Source of the DNA: Monilinia fructicola
Taxonomy: Eukaryota > Ascomycota > Leotiomycetes > Helotiales > Sclerotiniaceae
Length of the DNA: 64,000 nucleotides
Assembly (NCBI GenBank): GCA_008692225.1
Contig: VICG01000001.1
Span: 2,096,501-2,160,500 of the forward strand
Direction: 5' to 3'
In this document: one piece after another, positions 11,399 to 22,130 of the stretch
Numbering within the stretch: the first letter of the stretch is position 1
Layout: each line of letters starts with the position of its first letter
Notes under the pieces: model-generated
Seen by the model: only the letters and a program-made list of their open reading frames with translations
Database searches by the model: none
Told to the model about the DNA's origin: nothing
Position numbers and translations under genes: made by a program

Positions 11399-11408
11399 CT
11401 GATTGACT
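11309..11408 (+). repeat. GATT tetranucleotide microsatellite
   Basis: About 100 bp of TTGATTTGA grading into a pure (GATT)n run of more than ten units, followed by a CT-rich tract. A useful length-polymorphic marker. Confidence 0.75.
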
Positions 11409-12821
11409 GTAATCTTTCTTTTCCTCTTCTTTTCTTTTCGCCTTCCTGTCTCTTCTTTCACGTCTTTCTCCTCTCTTTCTCCTCTTTCTCTTCTTCTTGT
11501 CTCCCCTCAGAGAGTGAGAGTCAAATATAAGTGCTGCCCAGGTGGATGTAGTTTCTTCGCATGAGAACTATCTATATCTTACCAACCCCCGAGAGTATTA
11601 TTTAATATATAAATAATAAGTATATATAGGAGAAGAGTGGGGAGAGGGATTAAAACAACCGGGACAAGCAAGATGAAACCTTTTCCCTCCCTTTCATATA
11701 CAGCCCTCCGTCAGAGTAGAATAGAGTAGAGAGAGAGATTCGAGGAGAGCCCGGAAGGGGATAGAAAGTTTCGAAACGTCTCTTTTTGGACCTAACAAAA
11801 AGGGTTTACTCTGCACTCGGTGCTAGTTCTAATTAAGACGTGAGATAAATATGGGTACAAAATCATAAAAGTAGGGCCCAGACGAGACAAACTTTGAAGA
11901 GGGACCAGACCAGGAACGCGTCAGAAAAGCTTGAATGTGCCCAGGATGGCCCACGCTGCCATGTGGATGAATGTATTTGTTGAAATCTGATCGTTTGATC
12001 TAATTCCCTCTTTCAGTCTTGAGAAAAGAGTAAATTTGACTTCAAGTAAAAGTTAGCATATCAAAATGCCAAAAATGTCAGAATGGTAGAATGTCCGAGG
12101 AAGATGCGATAATAATGATGATGATGATATCCTAGTAGATCAGAACTTTAGAAAAGTACTACTGTAATATACTCGAGTAGAAAAGTAAATTGGATACAGG
12201 ATTAGAGCTAGCTGGAGGTGGAGATGGTATATACATATACTGTACATGCCGTCAAGAAGAAAATGAAAAAGTATATCGAAAGGAAAAAGGGTATTAGATT
12301 GGTTTCAATCTATAGTCTGTCCATACCTAGTTCACTCCCGAGGCGTACTAGGTGGATACCACTCTACTGTACGGAGTAGAGTATACGGAGTAGTTATGGT
12401 TCGGCTTTAGGGTTCTTCATTTTACAATAATATCGGCTTTGGATTAGTCCATCGGGAAGGTATATTGGGACACGGTACAGTATGTTCTTTGAAACTCCTG
12501 TATTAATCAGCCAATCAACCAAAGTTACTTACAACTCCATATTGCGTACCTTCTACTCCCGAGGTAGGTACTGTAGCTACCTATCTAGCTACCCATTAGC
12601 TGTAGTCGAGATGTACAGCAGCATAGCGTGTACTCTGTAGCTTTTCGGTAACTTTCGGTACGAGGCGAGCCAACCCTTAAAAAATAGAGGGAATAATGAA
12701 GTACAGTAGGGCTGGATAGGTTCTAGTCTTCTAGATGTGGAAGTGGGGTGATCAACTGCATAAGATTACAGATTACGAGTAAGCCATACATCGTCCACGT
12801 CGTCTGCTGGTCAGCCTGCCT

Positions 12822-12856
12822 GTTCATCGTTCATCGTTCATCGTTCATCGTTCATC
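12822..12856 (+). repeat. Five tandem copies of GTTCATC
   Basis: Perfect 7-bp unit repeated five times; sits in intergenic DNA without a neighbouring gene. Confidence 0.75.
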
Positions 12857-13880
12857 GTATCTCGTACTGTTGTACCGGTACTCTTGCATTCAGATGGTCT
12901 TGTGAGAAGGAGACGACAGGACGATACGAGTAGCGGTAGTTCACTGAATTGTTACCTTATTCTTGATCCCAAGTAATCGATAATCAATCAAAAAATGTTA
13001 ATACCATTCATTCGTCTTCGGCTTCGACTTCGACCATTTCCTAATTATTCATCAAATCTCATGGACAAGTATTTTCAGCTTGTCTTTGTGGACCTTTACC
13101 CGTCACATGTGCATGGCGCTATCGCTAACGCGCATTCCCAAGTATATGCACTTGGCTATATCGAGGCATCTGCATGAGGGCTCGAGGTTAAAGAAAAGTG
13201 ATAGGGCACCAGAGAAGCGAAGGAGGATATATACTAGGTACTTGATGTGATACAATGACATCTCATCGGTCAATTTGCCTAGATGGTAGGTAGGTCTTTC
13301 GGTGCGGGGTACAATTTGGATAAATCTCCGAGTCCCATTTATGACAAACAGTTGGAAAGATTGTTTTGTTATTGCCCAGCTGCTTCCTCGAAATCACGAT
13401 CAACCTAAGATTAGAAAAAAGCTTGTCTAGTCCTTCCTAGGATGCTTTTCCACGTTGAGTTGCACTCACATCTCATTTGGGAAATTCTTCAAGGGCAAGT
13501 GGGAATAATGCTTCAAATTTGCGTACTGTCACGTCTGTAACATGAATAACGTGAAAAATGTTTCATCAATGTATCATTTTTTGAGTTGGAGAAATGCAAA
13601 CAAAGTTTAGCAAACAATTCTTCTTCAAGCAATCGAATGGATAAGGTTAATGCTCGGGTTGTTCACCATTTACTCTGATGCACCATACCATCTGATATCT
13701 GACGATGCTGTCCTCGATATCATATTTTGTAAGAAGCTGAGGACAACGAAACATGAAGCTATACCGGCGAGACCGCCGACCAGACCGAGTAACGATAATC
13801 GCAAGCCAGTAATACCATCTCTATCATATCACATTCAGTGCGTCGAGGATTCTCCATGCAAGCAAGCCAAAAAGGATCCA

Positions 13881-14637
13881 CTAATTTGGAACCACCAATT
13901 CCTTCAACCCTTCCCCAAGGATATAGTCGTCACCGCATGCTCGCTGCATGATATCTCCAGCTTGAGCACGATTTCCCGTCAAGGTGACAAGGAAAGATTC
14001 CAGAGATTCAAGGTTGTCCGTCCATCTTAAAGTACTCTCCTTGAGTTTGTTGGCTTCCTCTATTTTTTCGAAAGATCTCAGCAGGATCGTTATCACTGTA
14101 TAGTGCCAGTCCCTTATCGAGAGTATCATTATCCTTAACAAGAGCCTCGTAAGCTTCCATCAAAGCCTGTCGATCTGATCCACCATCTAAGAGCATTTCA
14201 TCATCCTCTTGACGTTTGGTCATTTCATTTTCAATCTGTTGTTCAGCATCCGCCATAGAAGCTAACAGCTTAGTTTCCTCCTCCTTCAATTTGTTGATGA
14301 TATTTTCTTTGCTTTTCTTGGCATCGGAGGTAAATGACCAATACCAATTGCCACTCCCAATCTTCTCGACACGGATCAGGTTCTCGTCTGTGAGCGCTTG
14401 GATGTATTCTTTCACTAGCATGCCATTGATTGATCCGACGGATGGGAGTAGTTTCTCCAATTCTTTGAAAGAATAAACTCCCATTGAGGTTCGAAACCAA
14501 TCCAAAATCTTTGCCTGCTTGGCTGCGGGTGGTAGATTCTTGGGTGCCTTTGCAAAAATTAATCATTCGGTTTCATCTATTTTGGTCGACATTTTTCATA
14601 GCTATGCCTGGGTGGAGAATCTGGAGATACTTGCCAT
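13881..14637 (-). CDS. MND1: Meiotic recombination protein Mnd1 (one frame break)
   Basis: Nuclear partner of Hop2; the heterodimer stimulates Dmc1/Rad51 strand invasion in meiosis. Exon 2 (13881-14547) encodes APKNLPPAAKQAKILDWFRT, then GVYSFKELEKLLPSVGSINGM (winged helix), EKIGSGNWYWSF and a coiled-coil (KLKEEETKLLASMADAEQQIE) to the end at ELVVPN. The only in-frame start found is an ATG at 14635-14637 directly followed by GCAAGT, so exon 1 would be the start codon alone and the 87-nt intron a GC-AG intron ending CAAAG; the resulting MAPK start agrees with other fungal Mnd1. The T6 run at 14063-14068 has one base too many: before it the frame gives DNDPAEIF, after it KIEEANKLKESTLRW. Corrected product about 222 residues, the family norm. 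Confidence 0.85.
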
Positions 14638-15144
14638 TTTTACCAAAAGGAATTTGATCTATGCACACTGACAATCAAGAATCATTAGCTAAGAAGGGAG
14701 GGATTTATTTGTTTTTCGGAGATCAATTTGAGACGAGAGGAGATAAGATGAGATGGAATCGTAAAATTGAGTGATGGTGGCGATTTGGTTGGTGTAAGTT
14801 GATGATGGAGATTGTTTTCAAGTGGAGGAAGGTAGTAGAAAATATAAAACTTCACCTTTTGCCGGAAAAGTCAACACGATAAAATATCGCATTATGGCGA
14901 TATAAATATCATCAAGTATAATAAGTAGTGATATTTCACTACTTAAGTAACTTCAGTTCCTCTCAATAGTGCAAATTCTGTACCTTATTTCTTACTCACG
15001 CCAACAATCGCCTACTGCTGAGGGACATAACAGGATGTATGCGTATTCAGTATCTCAACCTATCTTCTCATCATCAACTCACTTAAATAATCTAAATTGC
15101 TAAACTAGACGACATCCAGTAATACATTCACAGTCAATATCACA
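14638..15144. other. Spacer between MND1 start and transporter 3' end
   Basis: About 500 bp holding the presumed MND1 promoter (an AT-rich stretch near 14840-14960) and the transporter 3' flank. No other feature seen. Confidence 0.5.
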
Positions 15145-17397
15145 TCATTTGGTCTGCTCGACATGTTCCGTACTTCCGAGCTCTTTCTCAACCGCCACCT
15201 CCTTCACAGGATTCATCCTGCTAACCTTAGCATCATTCCCTTCAATAACCAACGCTACATCCTCCAAACTCGTTCCCTTTGTCTCAGGACAAGCAAAATA
15301 TACCACGGCAAACTCAACGGCAATCCATGCTACGTAGAAGAAATAGAACTTCCAGCCAAATCTAGCAAGCCCTAATGGGTTCACATAGGTATTGAATGCA
15401 CCCGCCAGGCCGGTAACTAACCAAAACAACGAGATGCCTTTGGCTCGTAACGTATACGGCAAAATTTCAACTACGTAGAGCATCATGGCACCTGTCCACC
15501 CCAAATTATGCACTCCACTGTACAAATAGATGAAAGCGACAGAGGCATAGGAGGCGGATTTAGATTTCGTATGGGTGAAGACGCCGGTAAGGATGGTGAT
15601 TATGGTGAAGACCAGCCACATGAGGCCCATCGACCAGAGGAGAAGAGGGCGACGACCCACTCGAGCGGGCAGAAAAGCGAAGCCGACTGAACAAGCAAAG
15701 GAAAACATTTGCGAGGTTGCAGTGATAAGAGTTTGTTGGAAAGTGGTCGTGATTCCCACGTCGTCGAGCATCTGACAATTTCAGTTGAGGTGGAGGTGGA
15801 GGAATAAGACTTGAATTACACTTACAGTGTGCAAATAGTAGGAGACTACCCCATTTCCTGACCATTGCTTGCAAATCCCAAAAAACTATCGAATATTGTC
15901 AGCATATACTAGGAACCATATCTCTGTGCCTCGAATTGCAGTGACGGAACAGGGGGTTCGAGACTCACGATCATGATGAACATTCTCCATTGGTTTCCTC
16001 TTCCTCTCCACATCTCACTCCACCTTGTCTGCTTCCCCGCAATTTCCAACTCAATGGTTCCCACTATCTCCCTATATTCGAACTGCACAACTTCATCTTC
16101 CCGGTTTCCATTTGCATGATACTTGGATAGCACGTCTAGGGCAGCGTCTTCGCGTCCTTTACTTACAAGCCAGCGCGGCGATTCTGGAAGAAAGAAGATC
16201 CCAAGTGCCTGGGCGATAGAGGGCAAGGCTTGAAATATTGAGGGGATACGCCATGACCATGTGGATCTTAATCGGAATGTTCCTATTTGTTGTTAGTATT
16301 GGACATTCGTATTTTTATTACTTGTAAAAGAAACTCACCAAACGTTACCCAGGCAGCGATGATTGAACCCATTGAGTATTGGGTGTTTGAAAGGGCAGTT
16401 GCAGTCGCACGATGATCTATCAATCATTAGTCCCCAATCATCTGATGCACCTCGATTCACATTTTCATAGGAGAACGTACCCGGATATGCCAATTCGGCT
16501 ACCAATACAGGCCCAACTGCTCCCACAACCACTCTCCAATCCCTAGAAGAAGCCTGCCAACGATAAACATGCCAGCTAAGTACTCATCAGCCTCGCTTTG
16601 ATGCGTTCCCATCTAGAAGTTCTTTCTTCCTCAGTAGCTCTGTAGTTCTCCCCTCTCCCGCCTTATCCTCACCTACGCGAAACCACATATTAAAACAAGC
16701 ATACCATTGATAGCCCCTGTACAAAGACCAGTACCAAGTATTGCAACCACACTACCGAAAAACATCGCCATCCTTCTACCAAACCTATCGCTCAATGGTG
16801 TGATGAACAATACTCCTAAGACGTTACCCACCCAATAACTCGCTGACAGGATGCCCAGGAGAGAGCCTTTGGGGTAATGAAATTCTGTTAGATCCCCATT
16901 CGTTAGCCGCAACATGTATCCAATCCTACCTAGCCTGCCATGTCTAGCTTTTGAGCGTTTTCAAGGTTGCAAGAGCGATGAAACATCTCAACTCGTCTAG
17001 TTCGCCTAGCTTAGCCGAGCTTCGCACTTGAATTTCTCGACATTCTAGAGATGATGAAATTGCCTTCCGAGCCTATCCTATCTTATTGTGTCTCTTTGAA
17101 CTCCCATCCCAGTAGAATCCAAGAGAAGAAGAAATGAATGGTAGCAAGCACCGAAAGGAAAGGACAGAGGCAGAAATGCAGCAACTTACCTTTCTGCCAA
17201 ATCTTCAACTGCTGCACATTATTAATCAGACTTGCATCATAGCCTTGCACATATTCGCTCATCAGGGGTATCATGATGAGGATATTTAGCTTGAGTAACC
17301 CTCGATCATGCCACCAGGGGCCATGTTTATTGGTCAAGCGAGACGAGGACGCGAGAACATCTCGATCGACGCGAGGAGCTTTGGTCGGGAACATCAT
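15145..17397 (-). CDS. MFS sugar transporter, lactose-permease-like (one frame break)
   Basis: Twelve-helix plasma-membrane sugar:proton symporter of the major facilitator sugar-transporter family. Seven exons: 17190-17397, 16705-16884, 16481-16575, 16339-16416, 15969-16282, 15826-15885, 15145-15771, all with GT-AG introns. Signatures in order: YVQGYDASLINNVQQLKIW, DRFGRR after helix 2, GRLLLG, PESPRWLVSKGR after helix 6, NGVVSYYL, GRRPLLLW and PETKGTSLEDVA after helix 12. Within exon 3 the frame breaks near 16531-16537, between GRLLLGIG and VVVGAVGPVLVAELAYP (either two bases too many or one too few). Corrected length about 520 residues. It starts 588 bp from a divergent polysaccharide-lyase candidate, which suggests uptake of the sugar that enzyme releases. 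Exact substrate unknown. Confidence 0.85.
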
Positions 17398-17985
17398 TTT
17401 GACGGGGAAGAAAAGATGTCGAGAAAGGACGAGAAAGAGAGCAAGCTTTTGTAGTCACAGAGGTCTTGGGATATTATATTGAATTCCATTGGCAACTCTC
17501 TCCAGTTGCTGTGCGAGACGCCTCCTGCATTGCGAGCTACGCCGTTAGAAGCTGTAATGGTAACCCATCCCATCAGTTTTCGTCTTTTGCCATCTCCTAC
17601 ATAGCATTCTGAGGGCAATCCACACCCTTTCTAGGATGGTAAGCTAGTGTCCAATGGGGAATGATTTGCACGATTCGCTTGTTGGAAATGTTTATCCGGG
17701 GTTGCGGGGTAGAACGAACGCTTTCAAGCTTCGGGGGCTAATGAACCGACTGGGATTGAAGAGCTGGGGTTGGTGGGATATTTCTGGGAGATCGTCATGA
17801 AGGGCGTTGCATGATGATCGACCGAGGAACTCACCTTTACTTCATATTTGACTCATGAGAGTATGGTAGCACCAGTCGTAAATGCCTGTGTTCTCAGTAT
17901 CAAGAAAAATCTATGCCGGCTGAACTTCAGTTTCCCAGATCTTCTCAGAGTATCATAAACAATTGATCAAGCAAGACGTCTCGCG
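17398..17985. promoter_or_regulatory. Shared bidirectional promoter of transporter and lyase candidate
   Basis: 588 bp between divergent start codons, no ORF of note. The head-to-head arrangement of a sugar transporter and a carbohydrate-active enzyme suggests co-regulation by one activator; no binding site could be identified by eye. Confidence 0.5.
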
Positions 17986-19520
17986 ATGGGTCTCCTCCCA
18001 CCCACCGTCTCTATCCTCGGACAAGACCCCAAAAGAACGCACAGAATCAACGCTAATTCCTTTCAACAAAATGCCATCACCACTGGTCAATGGGTGGCAG
18101 TATGTAGCATTCTATACCGATTATCCTGCGTCCGCGAAGCCGAATACTTGTGTGGTTAATTTGGGCCGAAGAAAGGCCCAATCTACATATTTGGAATGGG
18201 AGACCTTGACTTTTTCCGACTATGAACAGGTAGTTGACGACGGTCACAATACTATATCCATCGGGGTATGCAGGGGAGATGGGAGCATACATTTAGCGTT
18301 TGATCATCATTGTGACAGGTGCGTCATCCTTAACATAGAAGCTCGAGGCCTTGTGCTGAGATGTTTTAGGTTGAGATATAGAGCCTTGAGATATCTGGGG
18401 GGCCCGGAAAGATCCCTAGAAGATCCTAATGCCTGGGACGAAACTCTGTTTTCGAAAACGCAGGATTATCTTCCTGGTATTGCACACAATGATTTGATGG
18501 ATGAGGTGACTTATCCTCGATTTGTGAACATAGATGACGACTTATTGTTGACATACCGTATTGGCCAGTGTGTATTCTCTTCTGATGTCAATTCTGCATT
18601 ATACCTATCTTAACACAAACATAGAGCAGGATTAGGATCAGATGTACTATTTCGCTACCATGCAGAATCTTCTAAATACACCTATATAGGGCAACAACTT
18701 ACTGGCATTTCAAACAGCCCATACATAAATGGTCTTGATTATCGACAATTACGTCTCTATATGTCGTGGTGTTACCGGAATTTCGTCCCTTTTGACTTTC
18801 CCACAGGTTCAGATGCTCATAAACAGCAAGCGGGGCCCAATGGACCCGAAAACAACTATGATTTGAATTATGCCTGTTCGGATGATGGGGGTAAAACATG
18901 GAAAAGCTCGGATGGAAGCACCATAGCAGTACTCGATGGGAAAGAAGGAAACACTATCTTGCCAGGGTTTGAGGCTAGAGTCTTTGAAATTCCCATGGGG
19001 AGCGGAATCCTGAATCAAGAAGCACAGGCGGTGGACTGGGATGGTGGATTTTGGGTCTTAAATAGAGAAAACATGGCGGGAGAGCAGCAATGGATACTCT
19101 ACCATCGTGACTCTACAGGTAACTTTATGCCGCTTATCAACTCATACTTATCGGACTTGAACGCTAATAAGAATAGGCAATTGGGGAAAGAGCGCCGTGC
19201 CCGCTGAATTCGTAAACAAACCCACCTTAACGGGCTCCAGAGGGAGTATCTCTGTTGACAGTGAGAACAGAGTATATCTTGCTTTACCTGGCAATACAGA
19301 TGCTAGCCTTAGCATCATGAAAGTCCAGAAGAAGGGAGAACAGACATTCTTCGAACTTGTATGGAGAGGGCATGGGTTTGATGGGGAACCTTCGATTGAG
19401 ATACATAAGTTGGACGGGGGTAACGAGAACTTATCTATCTTCACACGAACAGACAAGAACGAGGATGGCCATCGGAGTATTGTTGTTCTCGATTTTAATA
19501 TCGGCTTAAGTCCACTTTAG
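17986..19520 (+). CDS. BNR_4 beta-propeller protein, candidate polysaccharide lyase (one frame break)
   Basis: Belongs to the BNR_4-type (seven-bladed propeller) proteins, which include fungal rhamnose-glucuronate lyases of family PL42 and bacterial ulvan lyases. Exons 17986-18318, 18370-18567, 18625-19118 and 19177-19520, GT-AG introns. Family blocks: NANSFQQNAITT, NGWQYVAFYTDY, DDGHNTISIGVC with GSIHLAFDHHCD, EVTYPRFVN, YRIGQAG, NSPYINGLDYRQ, QQAGPNGPENNYDLNYA and SDDGGKTW. NANSFQQNAITT and NGWQYV lie in different frames: the GG at 18085-18086 should be a single G. With this corrected the protein has 455 residues. An ATG at 18071 could start a shorter unbroken protein, but it would lose the conserved first blade. 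No clear signal peptide at the chosen start. Substrate is inferred, not shown. Confidence 0.75.
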
Positions 19521-20382
19521 AGATTGAGAGATAGTCGGGAATGCAAACAAATATCATTCATGCCATCCTCACTCGAAATTCTACTCTCCCTGCAATACAC
19601 ATGGTATGAATAACAAGGGAAAAAACTGCTTTTCCTACTATCTCAAATTGAAAGTATATCTCTAATTTTCAAAGCCTCACACTCTGAAAGTCACTATAAT
19701 TCTCTCGCCGAAGTAATTTCCACACTTGCTATCGCCTTGTGCATGCTCCGCGCAAAGATATCCACCCAGAGAACAGCAAGGCTGTAAAGCAACACAATTT
19801 CAGACCTCCATTATTGGGATCCCATTTCTATGGTTACAGAAATATGCTTTCGTAATCCCAGGTGGTTCCTCCTACGCAGATGCTTTTTCGACCATCGACT
19901 TGTCGACGCACTGCCGGAAAATGTAAAGGATAAGATTCCCTCGCCACTATTCTGACATGTTCCATAGAAAAGCCCATTTCCCAAGAGGTCCTAAAGTTAA
20001 GGCCCCCTGTCGCGCTATATGGCTACATTGCCAATATCCTGTATACGTACGGAGTATTCTGTGCACTTGCAATTGGAAATTGAAGGTAATGTGACTTTGA
20101 AATGCACCAAAATGTTTGCGGGCCAGAGATGTTTCAGAGAACCCTCAGAGACTTAAACCATACAATAGCATACATTCAGCCACAAATACATCCATGACAG
20201 AACACCTGCAGTGCGACATGTAGGCTGGGGTAACTCCCTAACCATGCCAATCAAAAGTACGTTGATGCCTCAGGCATGTTATACTGCCCCACCCCAGGCA
20301 ACGGTCAAGGCCGCAGAGAGAAAAAATCTAGAACCAAACACAAACAAAAGAGGTGATAGCGAGACTACAATCTGATGGATCG
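19521..20382. other. Intergenic region before DPH4
   Basis: No gene-like frame. Contains one TACGGAGTA motif at 20048-20056. Presumably 3' flank of the lyase candidate and DPH4 promoter. Confidence 0.5.
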
Positions 20383-20910
20383 ATGACTTGCACATCTACA
20401 TACTACGAGATCTTAGGTATCCCGTTGACTCTCCAAAATGAAACATACATTCCGATAGCAACTTTGCGAAGCGCATATCGACGCGCACTTCTTCGGAATC
20501 ATCCAGACAAAGCTCGGGGTCAAGAACAAGGCCATACAAATAAGAACCAAACAATTTACACTATCGATCAAATATCGGTGGCATTCTCTCACTTGTCGGA
20601 CCCCAAACTACGAGCACAATATGACAAACAGTTAAGTTTGCAAAATCGATCAATAAATGGGGTTGGTCAGAAGGAAGGAGAGGTTTTCCGAACGGGCGTC
20701 GAGGTTGTGGACTTGGATGATTTGAACGTCGAAGAAGAGGACGGAATCTGGTATAGAAGCTGTAGGTGTGGAGATACTCGAGGATTTTTGATTCGAGAGC
20801 ATGATTTGGAGGAGGCGGCTGAAGATGGCGAGATCAGTGTAGGGTGTAAGGGATGCAGTCTTTGGCTCAAGGTTCTTTTTTGGTGTGATGGAGGATCTGC
20901 CGGACACTAA
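20383..20910 (+). CDS. DPH4: Diphthamide biosynthesis J-protein Dph4 (Jjj3)
   Basis: Small DnaJ-type protein needed for the first step of diphthamide synthesis on elongation factor 2, where it keeps the radical enzyme Dph1-Dph2 supplied with electrons/iron. Single exon, 175 residues. J domain residues about 6-83 with the HPDK motif at 40-43 and helix IV YDKQ. Acidic linker, then a CSL-type zinc finger: C127-x-C129 (CRC) and C155-x2-C158 (CKGC) with GFLIREHDL between, as in the family. The frame is open upstream from a GTG at 20353, but ATG 20383 is the first methionine and fits homologue starts. Confidence 0.9.
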   Translation: MTCTSTYYEILGIPLTLQNETYIPIATLRSAYRRALLRNHPDKARGQEQGHTNKNQTIYTIDQISVAFSHLSDPKLRAQYDKQLSLQNRSINGVGQKEGEVFRTGVEVVDLDDLNVEEEDGIWYRSCRCGDTRGFLIREHDLEEAAEDGEISVGCKGCSLWLKVLFWCDGGSAGH

Positions 20911-22130
20911 GGGATTGGATGCATAGATGCTGGAGACAAAAGGATGATAGTACCTGGTTCTCTGTCAAAGGCTGAATGCAGTACAACATGAAGGTTAGAC
21001 AATGCATAACAGGTATGACGATAGAAGGCTTCCAATAAAGAGTCACCAATTATCACCAATCGGGAAGGAATTGGGTAGAGATTTGATACGATGTATGAAT
21101 ATTCGATGACTAGGCCTTGTGACATATAAAATGGCTTCTGGATCATGAGTGCTACGAGAGATGGAGCAACATCTATATTAGATATTGAGTGCATTCCAAA
21201 GTACCTAGGTATGTACCGTCTTCCTATGACTTCCAATCAAAGCTCGCAAGCTATTGGTCGCCTCAAACTTGCGGTGGTTGTAAATCTTCTTCTTGCAACA
21301 ACCAAAGTAAACTTTACAGTAAATATTGGAGCACGTCAACACATCGTAGAAGAAAATCGATATAATGTTGTTCGAACCGTTTAAGTTGCTTGAGGAAGAA
21401 AGAAGAAATTCCCTTCGACGCAAAGGATTTTGTGTTTGAAAAAAATGGAGAATTCCGTCTGAATCATTCACCGCCTTATCGATATGACTAAACTTGGCAA
21501 CTCCCAAAAGTCATGATTCCATGATAGGTAGGTAGGTACTATAGTCTGTAGGTAGCTGGAGGAAGGTACCCAGGTACCTTACTCCCTGCCATTACTGATC
21601 CTTGTATGAAAAAAAAGACGATCGTTTCAATATCACGTGAGTGTGTGCAGCTCAATGTGCCGCTCAGTGTGCCACTCTAAGAATACTAGGTAATCCCGAG
21701 GCCATTGCTTTGTATCTCACTCGCATTAGTTTTGAGTTGACAAGTGCTTTTCCCACCTTTAACCTTTTCTCTACTGAGGGCATCACCTGGTCCCTCCTCT
21801 GCCACTATTCCACTCTCTTCCAGTCTCATCAGACTCACAGCCTGCAGACCCCACTTCCGCATTGTTGGGTAGATCGTTGATTCCCTTCCAGTCGTTTCTA
21901 TTATTCCTTCTTTACTCCTTCTCTACTCGGATTTGAAAAGGTGGTGTGTGTCATATTTGGACATACGGCACAGATTAAGCTCCCCAGGTAGGATAGGACA
22001 AGAGAGGAAGGAAAGGATAGCACCGGCCAGGCCAGGACAGGACAGGACAGGAGAGGACAGGACAGGACAGGATAGCTTAGCATAGCATAGCATACGGCGT
22101 TGTATATTCCTGCCATCACTTCCTATTTCG
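20911..22130. other. Intergenic region between DPH4 and the aminopeptidase
   Basis: No convincing gene. Contains GTAGGTAGGTA/GGTACC-type repeats near 21524-21582, a CT-rich stretch (21780-21910) and an AGGAC repeat just before the aminopeptidase start. Confidence 0.55.
22028..22092 (+). repeat. AGGAC pentanucleotide repeat followed by ATAGC repeat
   Basis: About eight imperfect GGACA units (22028-22071) followed by several ATAGC units, ending some 40 bp before the aminopeptidase start codon, so probably transcribed in its leader. Confidence 0.7.

Larger units (their letters stand above)
10833..13880. other. Long intergenic region upstream of palF
   Basis: About 3 kb with no gene-like frame. 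It contains two GCCAAG sites next to the palF start, AAT-type repeats (11100-11170), a long GATT repeat (11309-11408), a CT-rich tract (11410-11510), two TACGGAGTA motifs (12370-12392) and a GTTCATC tandem (12822-12856). Probably a long regulatory region and leader of palF. Confidence 0.55.

Noticed and set aside
13650..14030. 126-codon plus-strand frame
   Set aside because: Overlaps the conserved 3' part of MND1 on the other strand; no protein features of its own.
17398..19520. Secondary-metabolite cluster
   Set aside because: No polyketide or peptide synthetase, terpene cyclase or pathway regulator nearby; the transporter and lyase candidate fit sugar use.
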